Shown: positions 24,230-36,381 of the stretch, one piece after another
Layout: every line of letters begins with the position of its first letter
Position numbering within the stretch: the first letter of the stretch is position 1
NCBI GenBank assembly: GCA_005656395.1
Contig: SRSI01000044.1
Coordinates: 806,001 to 870,000, forward strand
Reading direction: 5' to 3'
From: Strongyloides papillosus
Taxonomy: Eukaryota > Nematoda > Chromadorea > Rhabditida > Strongyloididae
Length of the DNA: 64,000 nucleotides
Made by a program: the position numbers and the translations under genes
Notes under the pieces: generated by a model
Database searches by the model: none
Told to the model about the DNA's origin: nothing
What the model saw: only the letters and a program-made list of their open reading frames with translations

Positions 24230-25766
24230 ATGAAATCACCTATCTCATCAACTATATTTGCAGTTTGTTTTTTAACAGCATCAAGAGTAGATTTATTTTA
24301 ATTTTCCCATCCATTTTTATCTATATTATGGTCTATTATAGCTTTTATTTTAGTATTTTCAATTGGTGTCATAAAACTGCAAATGCTTTTGGAACATCTG
24401 TAGGAGCAAAATTTTTAACACTTCTTTACACTTATATATTAGCATCAATTTTTGAATCATTAGGCGCTGTACTTCTTGGATATAAAGTAATCAATACAAC
24501 GGAAAAAAGTAGTTAATTTTGGAGTTTATGAAGGGAAACCAACAGAATTAATGCTACGAAAATTAATGTTTTAACAGGTTGTGGTGCTTCGATACTTGTG
24601 AGAACTTTTTTAAAACTTCCCATCTCAACGACACATTCAATCGTAAGATCAACAACGCATTTCTCAATTTTTCTTTGTGGATCTGTTGGAATAAATTGGT
24701 TAAAAGTAGGAAAGATTATTTCGTTATGGTTTATTTCTCCATTTCTTTTTGGTTTTGCTTTTTTTTGTTTATTATTATCAAATATACAATATTAAAAAGG
24801 GTTGGTTTATTATGAGAAGAATATAAATTTTTATGTTTTAGAGTACTTCATTAAGAAATTTATTTATCTCACTTCCAAATTTTTAAAATTTGCTACATTG
24901 TAACTGAATGGCTTTGCTACAATCTATAAAGGGCCATCTTTTTTTTGAATTAATAAATTTTTAGCAACTAATATCATTATATACAGAATTATATTTTCAT
25001 TTGTTATATGTCTTTTTGTACTTCTCACTTAAAACCATTTTTAAGAAAAAATTTTATAGTATGTTACACATATTTTTATTACTAAACTAAAATTTATTAA
25101 ATCATTGGAAAGTCAACCTTGTAAAACAATTGAGGAAGATTTGACACAATGTAGTTAAGATATCAATTTTGTTTATTGTGATTCAAAAACTGTCAACAAT
25201 ATAAATAATTTTGGTGAAAGAAAAGCAATTGAAAATAACAATGATTACAAAGATTTAGAAGGAGTGAATAGAGTATTTTCTTCTCTTCAAGTAGTTACAA
25301 CATGTTTTGGTGTCTTTGCTCGTGGTACTAATCATGTATCAAATGCTATTGGTTTACTTGTATCAATTTATTCAATTGGGTTAGAAAGATCTTTTGAGTA
25401 GTCTTTAAAACACCTATATACTTACTACTTGTTGGTGCAATGGGCATATATGGGGGTTTATGGCTTCTTGATTATTGAGTTATCCATACCGTTGGTAAAG
25501 ATATTACAGAAATAACTCCTGTCCCGGTTCTTGTTATTGAATTTGAGTCTTTAGCGACAGTATTGTTTACATCAAAATTAGGCCCACCTATCTCATCAAC
25601 TCAATATAAAATTGGTTCCGTAATTTTTGCTGGTTTACTCAAAAAATCACCAATCAATTCATTGAAAAAATTTCGGAGGAATTGCTTTATCTGGTTCGTA
25701 ACTGATGCGATTGCTAGTATTTTTAGTATTTTTGTTACTTATTCCTTAAAGTATTTTTTCAATTAA
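24230..25766 (+). pseudogene. PiT-type sodium/phosphate transporter pseudogene
   Basis: Reading the plus strand across frames recovers much of a PHO4/PiT (SLC20) inorganic phosphate transporter. An N-terminal membrane segment and the first signature appear as [15 protein letters not shown], followed by [18 protein letters not shown] (24370-24490). Then come [13 protein letters not shown] and [10 protein letters not shown] (24605-24760). The second signature block reads GTNHVSNAIGLLV (25320-25360), followed by TPIYLLLVGAMG and VGKDITEITPVPV, and the C-terminal KLGPPISSTQYKIGSVIFAG block (25570-25640). The Asp of GANDVAN is lost in the first signature and is His in the second. At least four frameshifts or stops break the frame (for example near 24515, 24570 and 25400). 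It was once a membrane transporter gene. It sits between the inverted secreted-protein copies. Confidence 0.85.
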
Positions 25767-26638
25767 CTTCACTGAATACAAAATTTTTAGTAATTATAAC
25801 AAATTTATTCAGAAAATTTCTTTTTTTTTCAACAATGATACATTATTCACAAAGCTTTGTTGTGTTTGCCTTAATACATATGTACATATAAAATGGGGAT
25901 TTCCTGAACTTAGAAATAAAGAGAAATTAAATATTTAAATGAAATTTTTTTATTAATATTTTAAATATAATTATATATGGTAAAATTGCAATTTATTTAT
26001 ACGAATACCAAAAAAAGTACTGTTTTTAAATTTTTATAATAATTAGACCTTAGATATATTTGTACATAAAAAATAATATAAATAAAAGTCTAGCAAACAA
26101 CAAACTTTTTATTAAAATTTAAATATTTAAGTTTAAAAATGAGAAAAATCGTTTAAACGTCATATTTTAGTTTTGGGATTTCGATTTTAAAATAGACAAA
26201 TTATTAAACAAATTTTTAAAACGATAAATTTGATATATCTAACCAAATGTAAAAAAATGTTTAAAAAAAACCAAAGATTGCTACGTGATTTCCTCGCCTA
26301 TATTAATTTAACAAATTCCTTGTTCTACTAAAGTACAATAAAAATATTTTACTATTATAAAATTATTTTCTAAAAAATAAGACAATCTAAGTCAGCTTAA
26401 AAAATAAATACTATGAAAATATTCCCTTTAAAAATAATATTTGATTGTCTAATATTTTACTTAGGCAGGTTTTAAAGTCAAGATGTCAAGATTTTTCAAC
26501 AAAATTAAATATTTTGATAGATATTAAAAAAAGGAATTAATACCTTGCAGATCCCTTAATACATCAAAAATATTATAGAGTAACTTTTTAATTCTTACAA
26601 AAAAGTTATTTTCACTATCAATACTTCATAAAATGTGT
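25767..26638. other. AT-rich intergenic sequence
   Basis: Nothing recognised between the transporter pseudogene and the duplicated promoter region. Confidence 0.5.
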
Positions 26639-26656
26639 TTATCTATGAACAGATAA
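26639..26656 (+). promoter_or_regulatory. conserved inverted GATA-like palindrome upstream of secreted gene 2
   Basis: TTATCTATGAACAGATAA lies 209 bp upstream of the ATG at 26865. It matches the site at 19186-19203 at 17 of 18 positions. The flanks are also similar between the two gene copies, so conservation may be due to recent duplication rather than selection. Confidence 0.5.
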
Positions 26657-26864
26657 CTATAAAATCAAAATAAATAGATAAAAAGAATTTAATTTTTAAA
26701 TATTACTACAAGTTTTAGATACTTTATTGCAAAGTAGTGAACATTTGTACTTCAACGTTTCAATAGTAAACTTTTTTTTTTAAATATTTATTCATAATAA
26801 AAAATAAAAAGTATTTAAATGATATTGGCGAACTAATTTAACGGTACTTTTATAATATTTGGGT

Positions 26865-27167
26865 ATGGCAGGATTGTCTATTAAAGTTCTTTTCATTTCT
26901 TTAGTTATCTTAATTGTTGGAATAGAAGTTAGTTTACAACATCCATTTTTCCCACCTATGCCATATGGCATGCAACTAGGTCCTGATTCTCAAATGCGAT
27001 GGGTACAAGATTATAGCAATTTTAGACTTGAATTAAAAATAGATAAACTTATTGAAGACGATGAAGCAAATTTCGAGGCATTAGAGAAATATATAAAATC
27101 TATAAATGGAGCAATTGAAACTCTTATAAAACTTTTTGAGCACCTTTTAAACCAAACTCAAGGTTAA
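26865..27167 (+). CDS. small secreted protein, inverted pair member 2
   Basis: The 100-residue protein starts at the ATG of MAGLSIKVLF, matching the paralogue. A longer reading would need a TTG two codons upstream and is not preferred. A hydrophobic signal segment (about residues 6-24) is followed by LQHPFFPPMPYGMQLGPD and a probable helix (NFRLELKIDKLIEDDEANFEAL). The C-terminus is three to four residues longer than in the minus-strand copy. Upstream and downstream similarity to 18620-19210 shows an inverted duplication about 0.55 kb long on each side. It is intact, with no intron. I do not recognise the family. A possible role as an exported gut or gland product is speculation based on the signal peptide and the upstream GATA-like site. 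Confidence 0.85.
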   Translation: MAGLSIKVLFISLVILIVGIEVSLQHPFFPPMPYGMQLGPDSQMRWVQDYSNFRLELKIDKLIEDDEANFEALEKYIKSINGAIETLIKLFEHLLNQTQG

Positions 27168-27215
27168 TGAAAAATATATTTATGTTTTTCTTATTTAAGT
27201 AAAGTATAATTATTT

Positions 27216-28011
27216 AAAATATTTATATACTTTAAATTGATTAGAATACGGAAATAAAAATTTCATTTAATACTTTTTAAGATTTTACATTATTTGCAAA
27301 CTAAAATAACTTTAAAGAAATTAAAATGCCAGTAACATAATAAATAAATATTCACAAATTATAGTAAAAATATAATTTAAATTTTATAAAACAAAAAAGT
27401 AAAAGAATTCTTTAAATATTCCAATTAAAAACACTTCATATAATACTTTAAAAGTAATAGAAAGAGTATTAAAAGAATCTTATAAAGGAAATTGATAATT
27501 ATTTTAAATCAAAATTAATATGTTATAATTTTCCTAAATTTATAAACTTCTAAAATGAATTTTAGACTTGTTAAAATATACTTACGAAAAGTTGCTTTTT
27601 AATTTCCTGTACTTTTTTCTGCTAAATCAAGATATTTTGAAAATATTAAAAAACAATATTATAGTCGTAAAAATTTACAAACAGTTTTTGTCAAAATAAG
27701 TAGCGTTAATCAATCCATGAACATTACTATATACCCGATTATTTGTTAAAACATTTTTTATTGCAATAATGTTCCATACATTATCAATAATTGTACAAAT
27801 TAGAGACCATTAAAAAACTAAAGAACATATTTATTAATGCTATATTTGTTTCATAAAATAATTCATCAAATATTAAACTTGTACATAAACATTCAAAAGT
27901 AAACTTATTCTAACTAGGAAATTTACATTTACTAAAAAAAAATCAAAGTATATAAATAGTTTCCAATTATTAAATTTTTATTAGTCTTTTTAATTTTCAT
28001 TTCGCATTAGA
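27216..28011. other. intergenic sequence upstream of the third secreted gene
   Basis: AT-rich. A TATA-like box (TATATAAATAG, about 27949-27959) lies about 55 bp before the start codon at 28012. Nothing else is seen. Confidence 0.4.
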
Positions 28012-28293
28012 ATGAAGATTTCTTATGTTAAGTTATTCCTTTATAGCTTATTTATTTTAATTGCCTGTATTTCAAATACATATCAACATCTTGAAGGATT
28101 TCCTGAAGAAATGAATGAATGGAGCTTTTTCAGCTTTAATAACTTCAGACTTCAATATAAGTTAAGACAGCTTGCATACTCTCAACAAGAGCACGCTAAG
28201 CTTCTTATAGAACACGTAAAAACAACATCGGAATTATTCCAAAGGTTAAACAATTTAATTTCTCAAGAAAAAAAATTAAAATCTTCAGGTTAA
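28012..28293 (+). CDS. small secreted protein, diverged third family member
   Basis: This 93-residue protein starts MKISYVKLFLYSLFILIACI, a good signal peptide. The mature part has an NNFRLQYKLRQL stretch that aligns with SNFRLELKIDKL in the inverted pair, and the rest (QQEHAKLLIEHV...LFQRLNNLI) also looks helical with hydrophobic heptads. It lies 0.85 kb downstream of member 2 in the same orientation, so local duplication and divergence is likely. It lacks the PPMPYGMQLGP segment and the upstream GATA palindrome. Single exon, frame intact, family not recognised. A TATA-like box precedes it. Confidence 0.75.
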   Translation: MKISYVKLFLYSLFILIACISNTYQHLEGFPEEMNEWSFFSFNNFRLQYKLRQLAYSQQEHAKLLIEHVKTTSELFQRLNNLISQEKKLKSSG

Positions 28294-30957
28294 TACTAAA
28301 AGAACAGTTAATAGCTTAAAAATCTATAACTAGATTGAAAATATTTAAAAAATTTTAAGAACACTTTTAGTATAAAAATAAAAAAGTTTATGAAATCAAC
28401 TTTTTGTTTTTACATTAAATTTTTTGGAGCACGCCTTTGATTTAGACACTAAATTTTTTTAGTACTTTAAATAAAAAATACTCTATTTTTAATTTTTATA
28501 AAAAGTATTATAATTTTTTAGAGAAGTATTTTTTTCATAATAATTACGAATTATAAAAGTTCTAGGAAGCTTCTAGTCCTAAAGTTAGAATTTAAATTAG
28601 AAAAGAATTTTAATCAAAAATATATATATTATAATCATTTTAAAATAAAGAACTGAATATCAATTTTTCATTTGTTTAGGCTTAATAACATCTGATTTTT
28701 AAATAAAGTAAATCGATACAATTAAGTTTTTTTATTTTCGCCTTAAATGGCTTAGTAATTTTAAAACTTGAAATTTCTCAAAATTTTTTACCAAATATCA
28801 AAGGCAATTAGAAATTCTTACAATTTTCATGAAAGCAAAATATGCCATCATTGGCTTTACAGGAATAATTTAATTTTGTTGAAACATTATTTTTTTTAAT
28901 TCTATTATTCGAATGTTATAAAAAATACGTTAATTAATTTCGTTGAAATTTATAAATTTCTTTAGTATTTCCACTTAACAATTAGTGTTTTATTTGTTAA
29001 CGATGACATTCAATTCTGTAAAAATTAATTTTTACATTTTTTTTATTTTTTCTTTTAATTAGTGTTATTATATTGTAGTATTATTGATAATTAAAAATTC
29101 ATTTCAGAAAATCAGATAAGCGGTTTTTTTGGTAACGAAGAAATTCGACCGATACTCCAATATAAAAAGTAGAAATAAAGGATCTAAAATTCATGAAAAT
29201 AATAGTTTTTTTGGTCTAACTTGTAAACATCATTTCTTTTCTTCACAAAAAGAATATGGCATTAATAATAGCATATAATGATATAGTTTTCTGTTTCATT
29301 TAACTGTTTTATATAATATTTTTTAATAAATAAAAGCATTAGCAACACGGGAAAATGGTTAGAAGTGGAATATTGTTGTGACAATTTATAATTCTTTTAT
29401 ATTTGATCCCTAATGTTAGGTTGTTACATAAATCTGTTATTTTTTAATAAAAAATTTGGAATAGTACATGTTTAACGAAAATTTTATCCCACTATATTTG
29501 TTTATTGCTTTCTATTACTTGTCTCCATTTAGTAAACACTTTATTTATTTTAGATGCAAAACTTTTCTGTATTTTTAAAGCAAATATTCAGATAAGAATT
29601 ATTATTTTTCTATCAAAATTACTAACTTTTTTGTTAAAAAAGTGCAGAAATTGTTTGATGGCTTAATATGAAGAAAATTTTAGATTTATAAATTAATTGT
29701 AGTTTTATTATTTATTTATTAAAAAAATTTCTATAACAGGTCTTTTATTTAATCCTTATTTACCGTTTTATTAGTTTAATAATAAATAAAAATGATTCAT
29801 TGATTTTTTCTGCATAATTTTTATATGAATGAAAAAGTCAATATTTTTTTGAAAATATATAAAGCTTTTAAATTTATGATGAAATATTTGGTTACTTTTA
29901 TGATCTAATCAATTTCTATTGCAATAACTATAAACGTAAAAAGTGCATCATTAAATGAAATGATAAATTTGTGATGAAATTCTAATTGCAATGACTATTA
30001 TTGATTAAAATGTAACAAAATTATGAAAAAAGAAGAGAAATAAAAATTGTAAAAACAAATATAAGAAACAAAAAAAATAAAAAATATATTTTACTACAAG
30101 TAAATGCTTAATAATATATACTCAGCTAAAGCTTCTGTAATAAATTTTAGCTAGAATATTTAAGTATAAAGAAAATTATTTGGAATCAGTAAGAAACCAA
30201 AAAACCTCGAAAAGATAAACATAAAACAAAAATATCTAAAAAACCTTAACAGAAAGAAAGCATGCTAATTATAATAACTTAAATATGGTAATCTTAAGTG
30301 TAAAATTTAATCTTCCCATACAATTTTACGAATTTTATATTTATGACATTTGCGATATTATCAAACAATATTATTTACAATACATATCCACTTCATTAAC
30401 ATAAAAAAGCTTTAAAAAATAATTATAAAATTTAAGGTTAAAATTCTATTTAAATTTGGTCTTAAATCTGAAATACAAAGATATACTAATTGTCTTAAAA
30501 AAAGGTGCAATGTGAATAGAGTTAAATTAATTATATTAAAAAACTTTTAAGATGTTTATATTACAACTTTTTCTATCAGACGATATTAAATGACGAACAT
30601 GTCTAACTTTAAAAAATTTTTTTAGTTTATCTCATATATTTATAATTGTTAAATTTTACTGGATAATTTAATAAACTTTACTTCGAAATTAAAAGCTGTC
30701 TTAGAAATATAACTTAGTAAGTAAATAAGCACGAAAAGAAGATGTTCCTAGATCTGTAAAAAAGCCATCTTGAGGAGATAAGATTATTTTATTTTGAGCA
30801 TTCGCTTTCAACCTATATCATCGCTTATGTAGCTGATTGATTTTGTTTGAACAAGTTTTGACAAAATAGAGAAGAAGATAATCCTTGACTATAACTATTT
30901 TCCATCACATAGTTAACAGTTTCTCCAGTTATGGTTTTCGATGTCGGTAAAATGGAA
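28294..30957. other. AT-rich intergenic sequence, nothing recognised
   Basis: About 2.7 kb with no tRNA, clear inverted repeat or protein-like frame. Confidence 0.5.
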
Positions 30958-31751
30958 GCCCTCCAGGGGGCTCGAACCCCTGACCGTTAATTAAAAGTCT
31001 AACGCTCTACCAACTGAGCTACACTCAGAGAGAAAGCATCACCTCAAGGTAATGATTTCGTCAGTTTTTGTGAATATACTAATTCATCACCTTGAGGTGA
31101 TGATTTTAAAATATATACAAAAGAGATGCTTTCCCCCAATAAAATGTCTTAGAACATTTTTTTTTGATAATATCTCTATTTATAGTTATATTTACAATAA
31201 ATAAACAAACAGATAAAATATTTTTATTATAAAGAAATATTATAACAATAAACATCAAATCATATAACAATTTAATAAAACTAACCTTAGTTGAGTGATT
31301 ATCCATATCTAGAAGCTTGAACAGTAAAAATTGTCCATCCTATAAATAAAAACATTTATGAATGTTAATTAAAACAATGACTTACTTGTATACTTGAATA
31401 TTCCTGTTAATTTTGAAATCTAAGTAACAATCTCATGCAAATGCCTAAAAAAATACCTAGATTTTAAATAAAGAAAACTTATCTTTATCTGTAGTTCATT
31501 CCATTTCTAAATAATTAGTCGGCACTCCCTAATTTACACCTAAAATAGAAATATTAACAAGTTAAAATTAGTAGAAAAGAATTAAGAAATACAATGTTTT
31601 GACAACTTGATATATATGTTTCCAATTTTTTGTTATACCTTTGTAAGACATCTTCCTGTATACTAAATTCTAAATAAAATCCTCACCTCAAGATGATGTT
31701 TTTAAAATCATCACCTTAAGGTGAGGATTCTGTTCTGAGTGTAGGAAGGCT
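30958..31751 (-). pseudogene. tRNA-Lys (UUU) gene split by a MITE
   Basis: On the minus strand the 5' acceptor strand GCCTTCC and the TA of positions 8-9 lie at 31742-31751. Then comes a 720-bp insert, and the rest of the tRNA continues at 31019-30958: D arm GCTCAGTTGGTAGAGC, loop CTTTTAA with anticodon TTT, T arm AGGGG TTCGAGC CCCCT, and 3' acceptor GGAGGGC. GCCTTCC pairs fully with GGAGGGC (one G-T pair), which proves the two halves belong together. The anticodon stem has also lost a base (TTAAC where TCTAAC is expected), and the base after the acceptor is T rather than a usual tRNA-Lys discriminator. The gene is therefore dead. Confidence 0.85.
31022..31741. mobile_element. 720-bp TA-flanked MITE inside tRNA-Lys
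   Basis: The ends CACTCAGA...TCTGAGTG are inverted. They are followed inward by hairpins built from ACCTCAAGGT / ACCTTGAGGT type repeats (31040-31110 and 31682-31728). TA flanks both sides (31020-31021, 31742-31743); this is the TA at positions 8-9 of the tRNA. Size and TA duplication fit a non-autonomous Tc1/mariner-like element. No transposase. Confidence 0.85.
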
Positions 31752-31762
31752 GTGCCGGGGTA

Positions 31763-32721
31763 CACACAAAAAATAAAAAGGACAAATTTTGACAAATCTA
31801 TCTATAATGCAAAAAAATGTCCCACCATTTTAAAAAATTGAATATTATTCAAATTTTATAAATATCAAGCGGCAGCAAAAATTTTAAAACGATGCAAAAT
31901 ATTAGGTTGTCGCATACATTTTGCCGTTTTTTTACAAAAATATATATGTATGACTTTTTAAATTAACGTGGCTTTTTTTAATGTTGATATTTTTTATGAC
32001 ATTATGCTCATTTTAGATCCGAACTTGTCTTTTTTCTTTATTTTATAGAAGACGCTATTAAAGTTAATTTTGCTTGAAGTTATAAATGTTTAAATAAAAA
32101 TCACTAATTTAAACGGTTTATTAACAACAATAAGTTTAAAAATTTGAAAATTTTATAACAATAATAATGAAAAGTAATAATTATTTAAACACACAAAAGA
32201 TTATTAATCAAAAATATTATTTTAGTTTTCGTCTTATTTTAAATTAAAATATGTAAAACTTTTTTTTACTATAAATAAAAATCTATATTATTTATAACTT
32301 TTCATAAGTTTAATTGTAAAAGATGATCTTAAAGACATTATAAAAAAATTTAGACCATCAAATATGAAAATTTCATAATAAAAATATAATTTATAATTGC
32401 TCAAACTATTGAAACATAGAAAAAATGTACTGTAATATGTTAAAAATGTTTTTTTTATGAAAGTGTTTGTAATTTTACTTAAAATTAAATTCAAACCTTG
32501 CATTTTAAAATTTATTGTAGAAAACAACTTAAGTTTTAAAATAAAAAAAATTTACTAAAAAATAAAAATTTATTTTAACAATCCTCTAATTATTGTTTTA
32601 ATTTTTAAATACGAAATAGTTGAGGAAAAATTAGTCGCAAATCAAGAAAATTCAAATTTTTTTAGGTGGGACAAATTTGTTACATTTTATGCAAACCTGT
32701 GTCCTTTTTATTTTTTGTGTG
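31763..32721. mobile_element. CACACA-ended TIR element, copy 2
   Basis: The 959-bp element has ends CACACAAAAAATAAAAAGGACAAATT at left and the complementary form at right, with TA flanks (31761-31762, 32722-32723). Inside the left end is TGTCCCACC and inside the right end GGTGGGACA, as in the copy at 40308-41243. It lies only about 10 bp beyond the 5' end of the broken tRNA-Lys. Non-coding. Confidence 0.85.
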
Positions 32722-32723
32722 TA

Positions 32724-33041
32724 TCTCATTTCATATTTATAAATTTTTTCTAAATATACTAATATCTATCAATTTAATTTTTTATTTTAGAATTCTTTAA
32801 TATTTGTGTTTTTATAAATTAAATATATTTAACATTACATTTTATTAAGTTTACATATAACATTTTTAATGAATTTGTTATAGTTTATTACATATTGTAA
32901 AATTAGGATTTACAAAAACTTTTGGTTATTAAATATATTTGATACTTAGTAAATACAGTTGTAAAAAGGTCTTGTAATACATCTTTTTTTAAAGAAAAAT
33001 CAAAAAATTAATTTGAATAAAGGTACATACCTTTTGCCCGC
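32724..33041. other. AT-rich intergenic sequence
   Basis: Nothing recognised. Confidence 0.45.
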
Positions 33042-33118
33042 AGCTGCGTCGTGCAGTGGAAGCGTGCTGGGTTCATAACTCAAAGATTAGGCCGGTGGAT
33101 CTTAACCACTCGCTGCTA
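33042..33118 (+). pseudogene. initiator tRNA-Met (CAU) pseudogene
   Basis: The sequence closely follows eukaryotic initiator tRNA. The acceptor AGCTGCG pairs with CGCTGCT except at one T-T position. The D region is GTGCAGTGGAAGCGTGC and the anticodon loop TTCATAA has CAT. The T region GGTGG ATCTTAA CCACT is of the initiator type, and A is the discriminator. Damage includes the acceptor mismatch, weak pairs in the anticodon stem and about four extra bases in the variable region (AGATTAGGCC). It is very probably a relic. Confidence 0.75.
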
Positions 33119-33154
33119 TCCTTTTAACTAAATTTCTAATTATCCTCTTAAATA

Positions 33155-35123
33155 CTAGGTTGTCTCATATAAATTATCTGTTTTTAACCTTAACTCTTTC
33201 AGCCCCAAACTTTAATTGAATGTAACAACATAAATTCTAATTTGAATATTACTTTTTAAAACCTAATATAGTAAAAAAAAGATGGCGAAATTGAATGAAA
33301 TATTTAAAATCCCAACATAATAAAATTTATCTATCAAATAATAGCATCAAAGTTAGCAATATTATATACATTTTGTAAGTAAAAAAAAAAAGTTAATTCT
33401 ATTGTAAGAATTAGACCTTTTACCTATATCTACTAAATATCATAAGAAAGTCTAAAGTATCTTTATCGTTTTTAGCAAACTTTTGCAATTCTCAGCTTTA
33501 TTATGCATATATGCCAAAAACATTTTTTCATATCAATTATTTATTGTAAAATTTATTATTGCTTATAAAAATGTCTAAGAATAGAATATTGTAAGAATTG
33601 AATACTTATCCTTATAAAACTCAAAAAGTTACTATAACAATGTTTGTTTTACTGTTTTATTATCTAACTATATGCATATTTATTTTATAAATTTATTATT
33701 CTAAAATTTTTACAAAATTAGTCATTTTACCTCTACTTTAAATAACTACTGTACTTTAATATTAAGTAAAACCATATTCAATTTTAGGTAGGATTATTTC
33801 GCCAACCCTTTTCTATCGAATGGGTATAAAATCATTCCATTATCTTTAAAATTGACAAAGTTATGTTTCTTACAAGTTTGGAGCTGAAAGGGTTAATTTA
33901 TAAATGCGCATAACTTTATTAGAGATAAATATTTTTATTCGAAATAAAAACCATTATAATCTACACGTTGTTAGCAACAAGATACAAACCTATTTTTTCT
34001 ATTTACATAAAAACCTGGGCTTCTAGTTTCAATAAAATTTCAAAAGCAGTTTTTATACCCACATTGTTCATGAACTTTTTTTCCTTAAGAAATTGTCGGG
34101 ATGCTTGAAAAAGTGGAAAACTTTTGGGGGAAGATAAGTTGAGTATGCAAGATGAAGAAAAGTTTCATATCCTAATTCGTTCAATTTCTGGAGGGTCATT
34201 TTTGAAACGTGCGGTCTTGCGTTATCATAAGGAAATGTTGGTTTTTTTTTATTGATTACAGCAAGCATTTTTTGGAATAATTTTTTATGCATTTCTTCTA
34301 TTGTTTGACAAAAAGATTTTGAAGTAATAGTTCCACTAGGTTTTATAAATTTATAATGGATAATTCGTATATCAGACCTTCATACAGTCGTGATAATCTT
34401 TTTTGGAAATAATTTAGATTTTGGGATGTGTTTCGGAGCTTTCTTTTTACCTTAACCATTGTCTAGTTCGTTTACGATTGTCGTAAAAATCCACTTTTTA
34501 TCATAAGTAACAAAACGTCAAAGAAATAAATCATTTTTGTTTTTCAAAATGAGGGGAAAACAAACCTTATAATGACACAATTTCAGATATTCGTTTAATT
34601 CATGAGATATCCATTTTTCGAACCTCTTCGTCTTTTTTATCGCCTGCAATTGGAAAGAAATTGTTGATTTGGATACATTAAACTCTTCTACAGGCTCCCG
34701 AACAGTTATGCATGGGTTGCGTTCAACGGTTTTTCGGAATTCATTGCTATCAAGAACAGACTCAGGTCTTCCACACTCTCTGTTTTCGGGGTTCCTATTG
34801 TTTTCTATAAGTTTTTTAAACCACTTTTGTACAGTATAAACATTGACAAGATTCTTTTCGAAAAATTTACTAATTTCTTAAGTTGTTATTGCAGAACTAG
34901 TACTACATTTAAATTCATAAATTATAATGACACGAATATAACGATTTGACAACAATGTTTATTTTTGAATTAAGATGATAATAAATCGAACTCAATGCAA
35001 TGTTATATATATCATCGTGTAGAAGAGATTTACGTGAATCTAACAGTTTGTTTTTTATACCGAGACAACCAATCATTTGAGAAAACGTATCAAAAAATAA
35101 TCATTTTAGATGAGACAACCTAA
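33155..35123 (-). mobile_element. decayed mariner transposon with nested MITE
   Basis: The termini YTAGGTTGTCTCAT face each other and are flanked by TA (33153-33154, 35124-35125). After removing the nested TTAA element (33194-33892 plus one TTAA) the length is about 1.27 kb, the normal mariner size. On the minus strand, transposase fragments run from an N-terminal region (FNVSKSTISFQLQAIKK near 34650) through RFVTYDKKWIF (near 34490) to YDNARPHVSKMTLQKLNELG (34230-34150) and FHFFKHPDNFL near the C-terminus. The catalytic Asp of YDNARPH remains, but stops and frameshifts make it inactive. Confidence 0.88.
33194..33892. mobile_element. piggyBac-type MITE (TTAA-flanked), family 2, nested in mariner
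   Basis: The terminal inverted repeat CYCTTTCAGCYCCAAACTT occurs at both ends, with TTAA on each side (33190-33193 and 33893-33896). The 699-bp element is non-coding. It sits only about 40 bp inside the mariner terminus and so post-dates that element. Confidence 0.85.
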
Positions 35124-35155
35124 TACATTAAAAAGTTAAAAAATTAAGGTTTTTA

Positions 35156-36300
<1,145 letters not shown>

Positions 36301-36381
36301 GCTTTGATGTTTAAGTGCTTAATAGGACAGACTCATAATCAGTTAAACTTTGCCTGCGTGGTTTCGAATATTATTCAAAGC
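36301..36381 (+). pseudogene. decayed class II (long variable arm) tRNA, loop reads CAU
   Basis: A perfect 7-bp acceptor stem (GCTTTGA/TCAAAGC) encloses a tRNA-Leu/Ser-like layout. The D region TTTAAGTGCTTAATAGG resembles Leu/Ser D arms with C-to-T changes. The anticodon arm ACAGA CTCATAA TCAGT has one mismatch. A long variable region (TAAACTTTGCCTGC) follows, then a T arm GTGGT TTCGAAT ATTAT held by weak G-T and A-T pairs. The apparent anticodon is CAT. The weakened D and T stems suggest a pseudogene. Confidence 0.55.

Noticed and set aside
31040..31110. Hairpin with ACCTCAAGGT repeats as a CRISPR-like array or terminator
   Set aside because: The repeats are part of the MITE ends in a eukaryotic context. 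There are no regularly spaced spacers.
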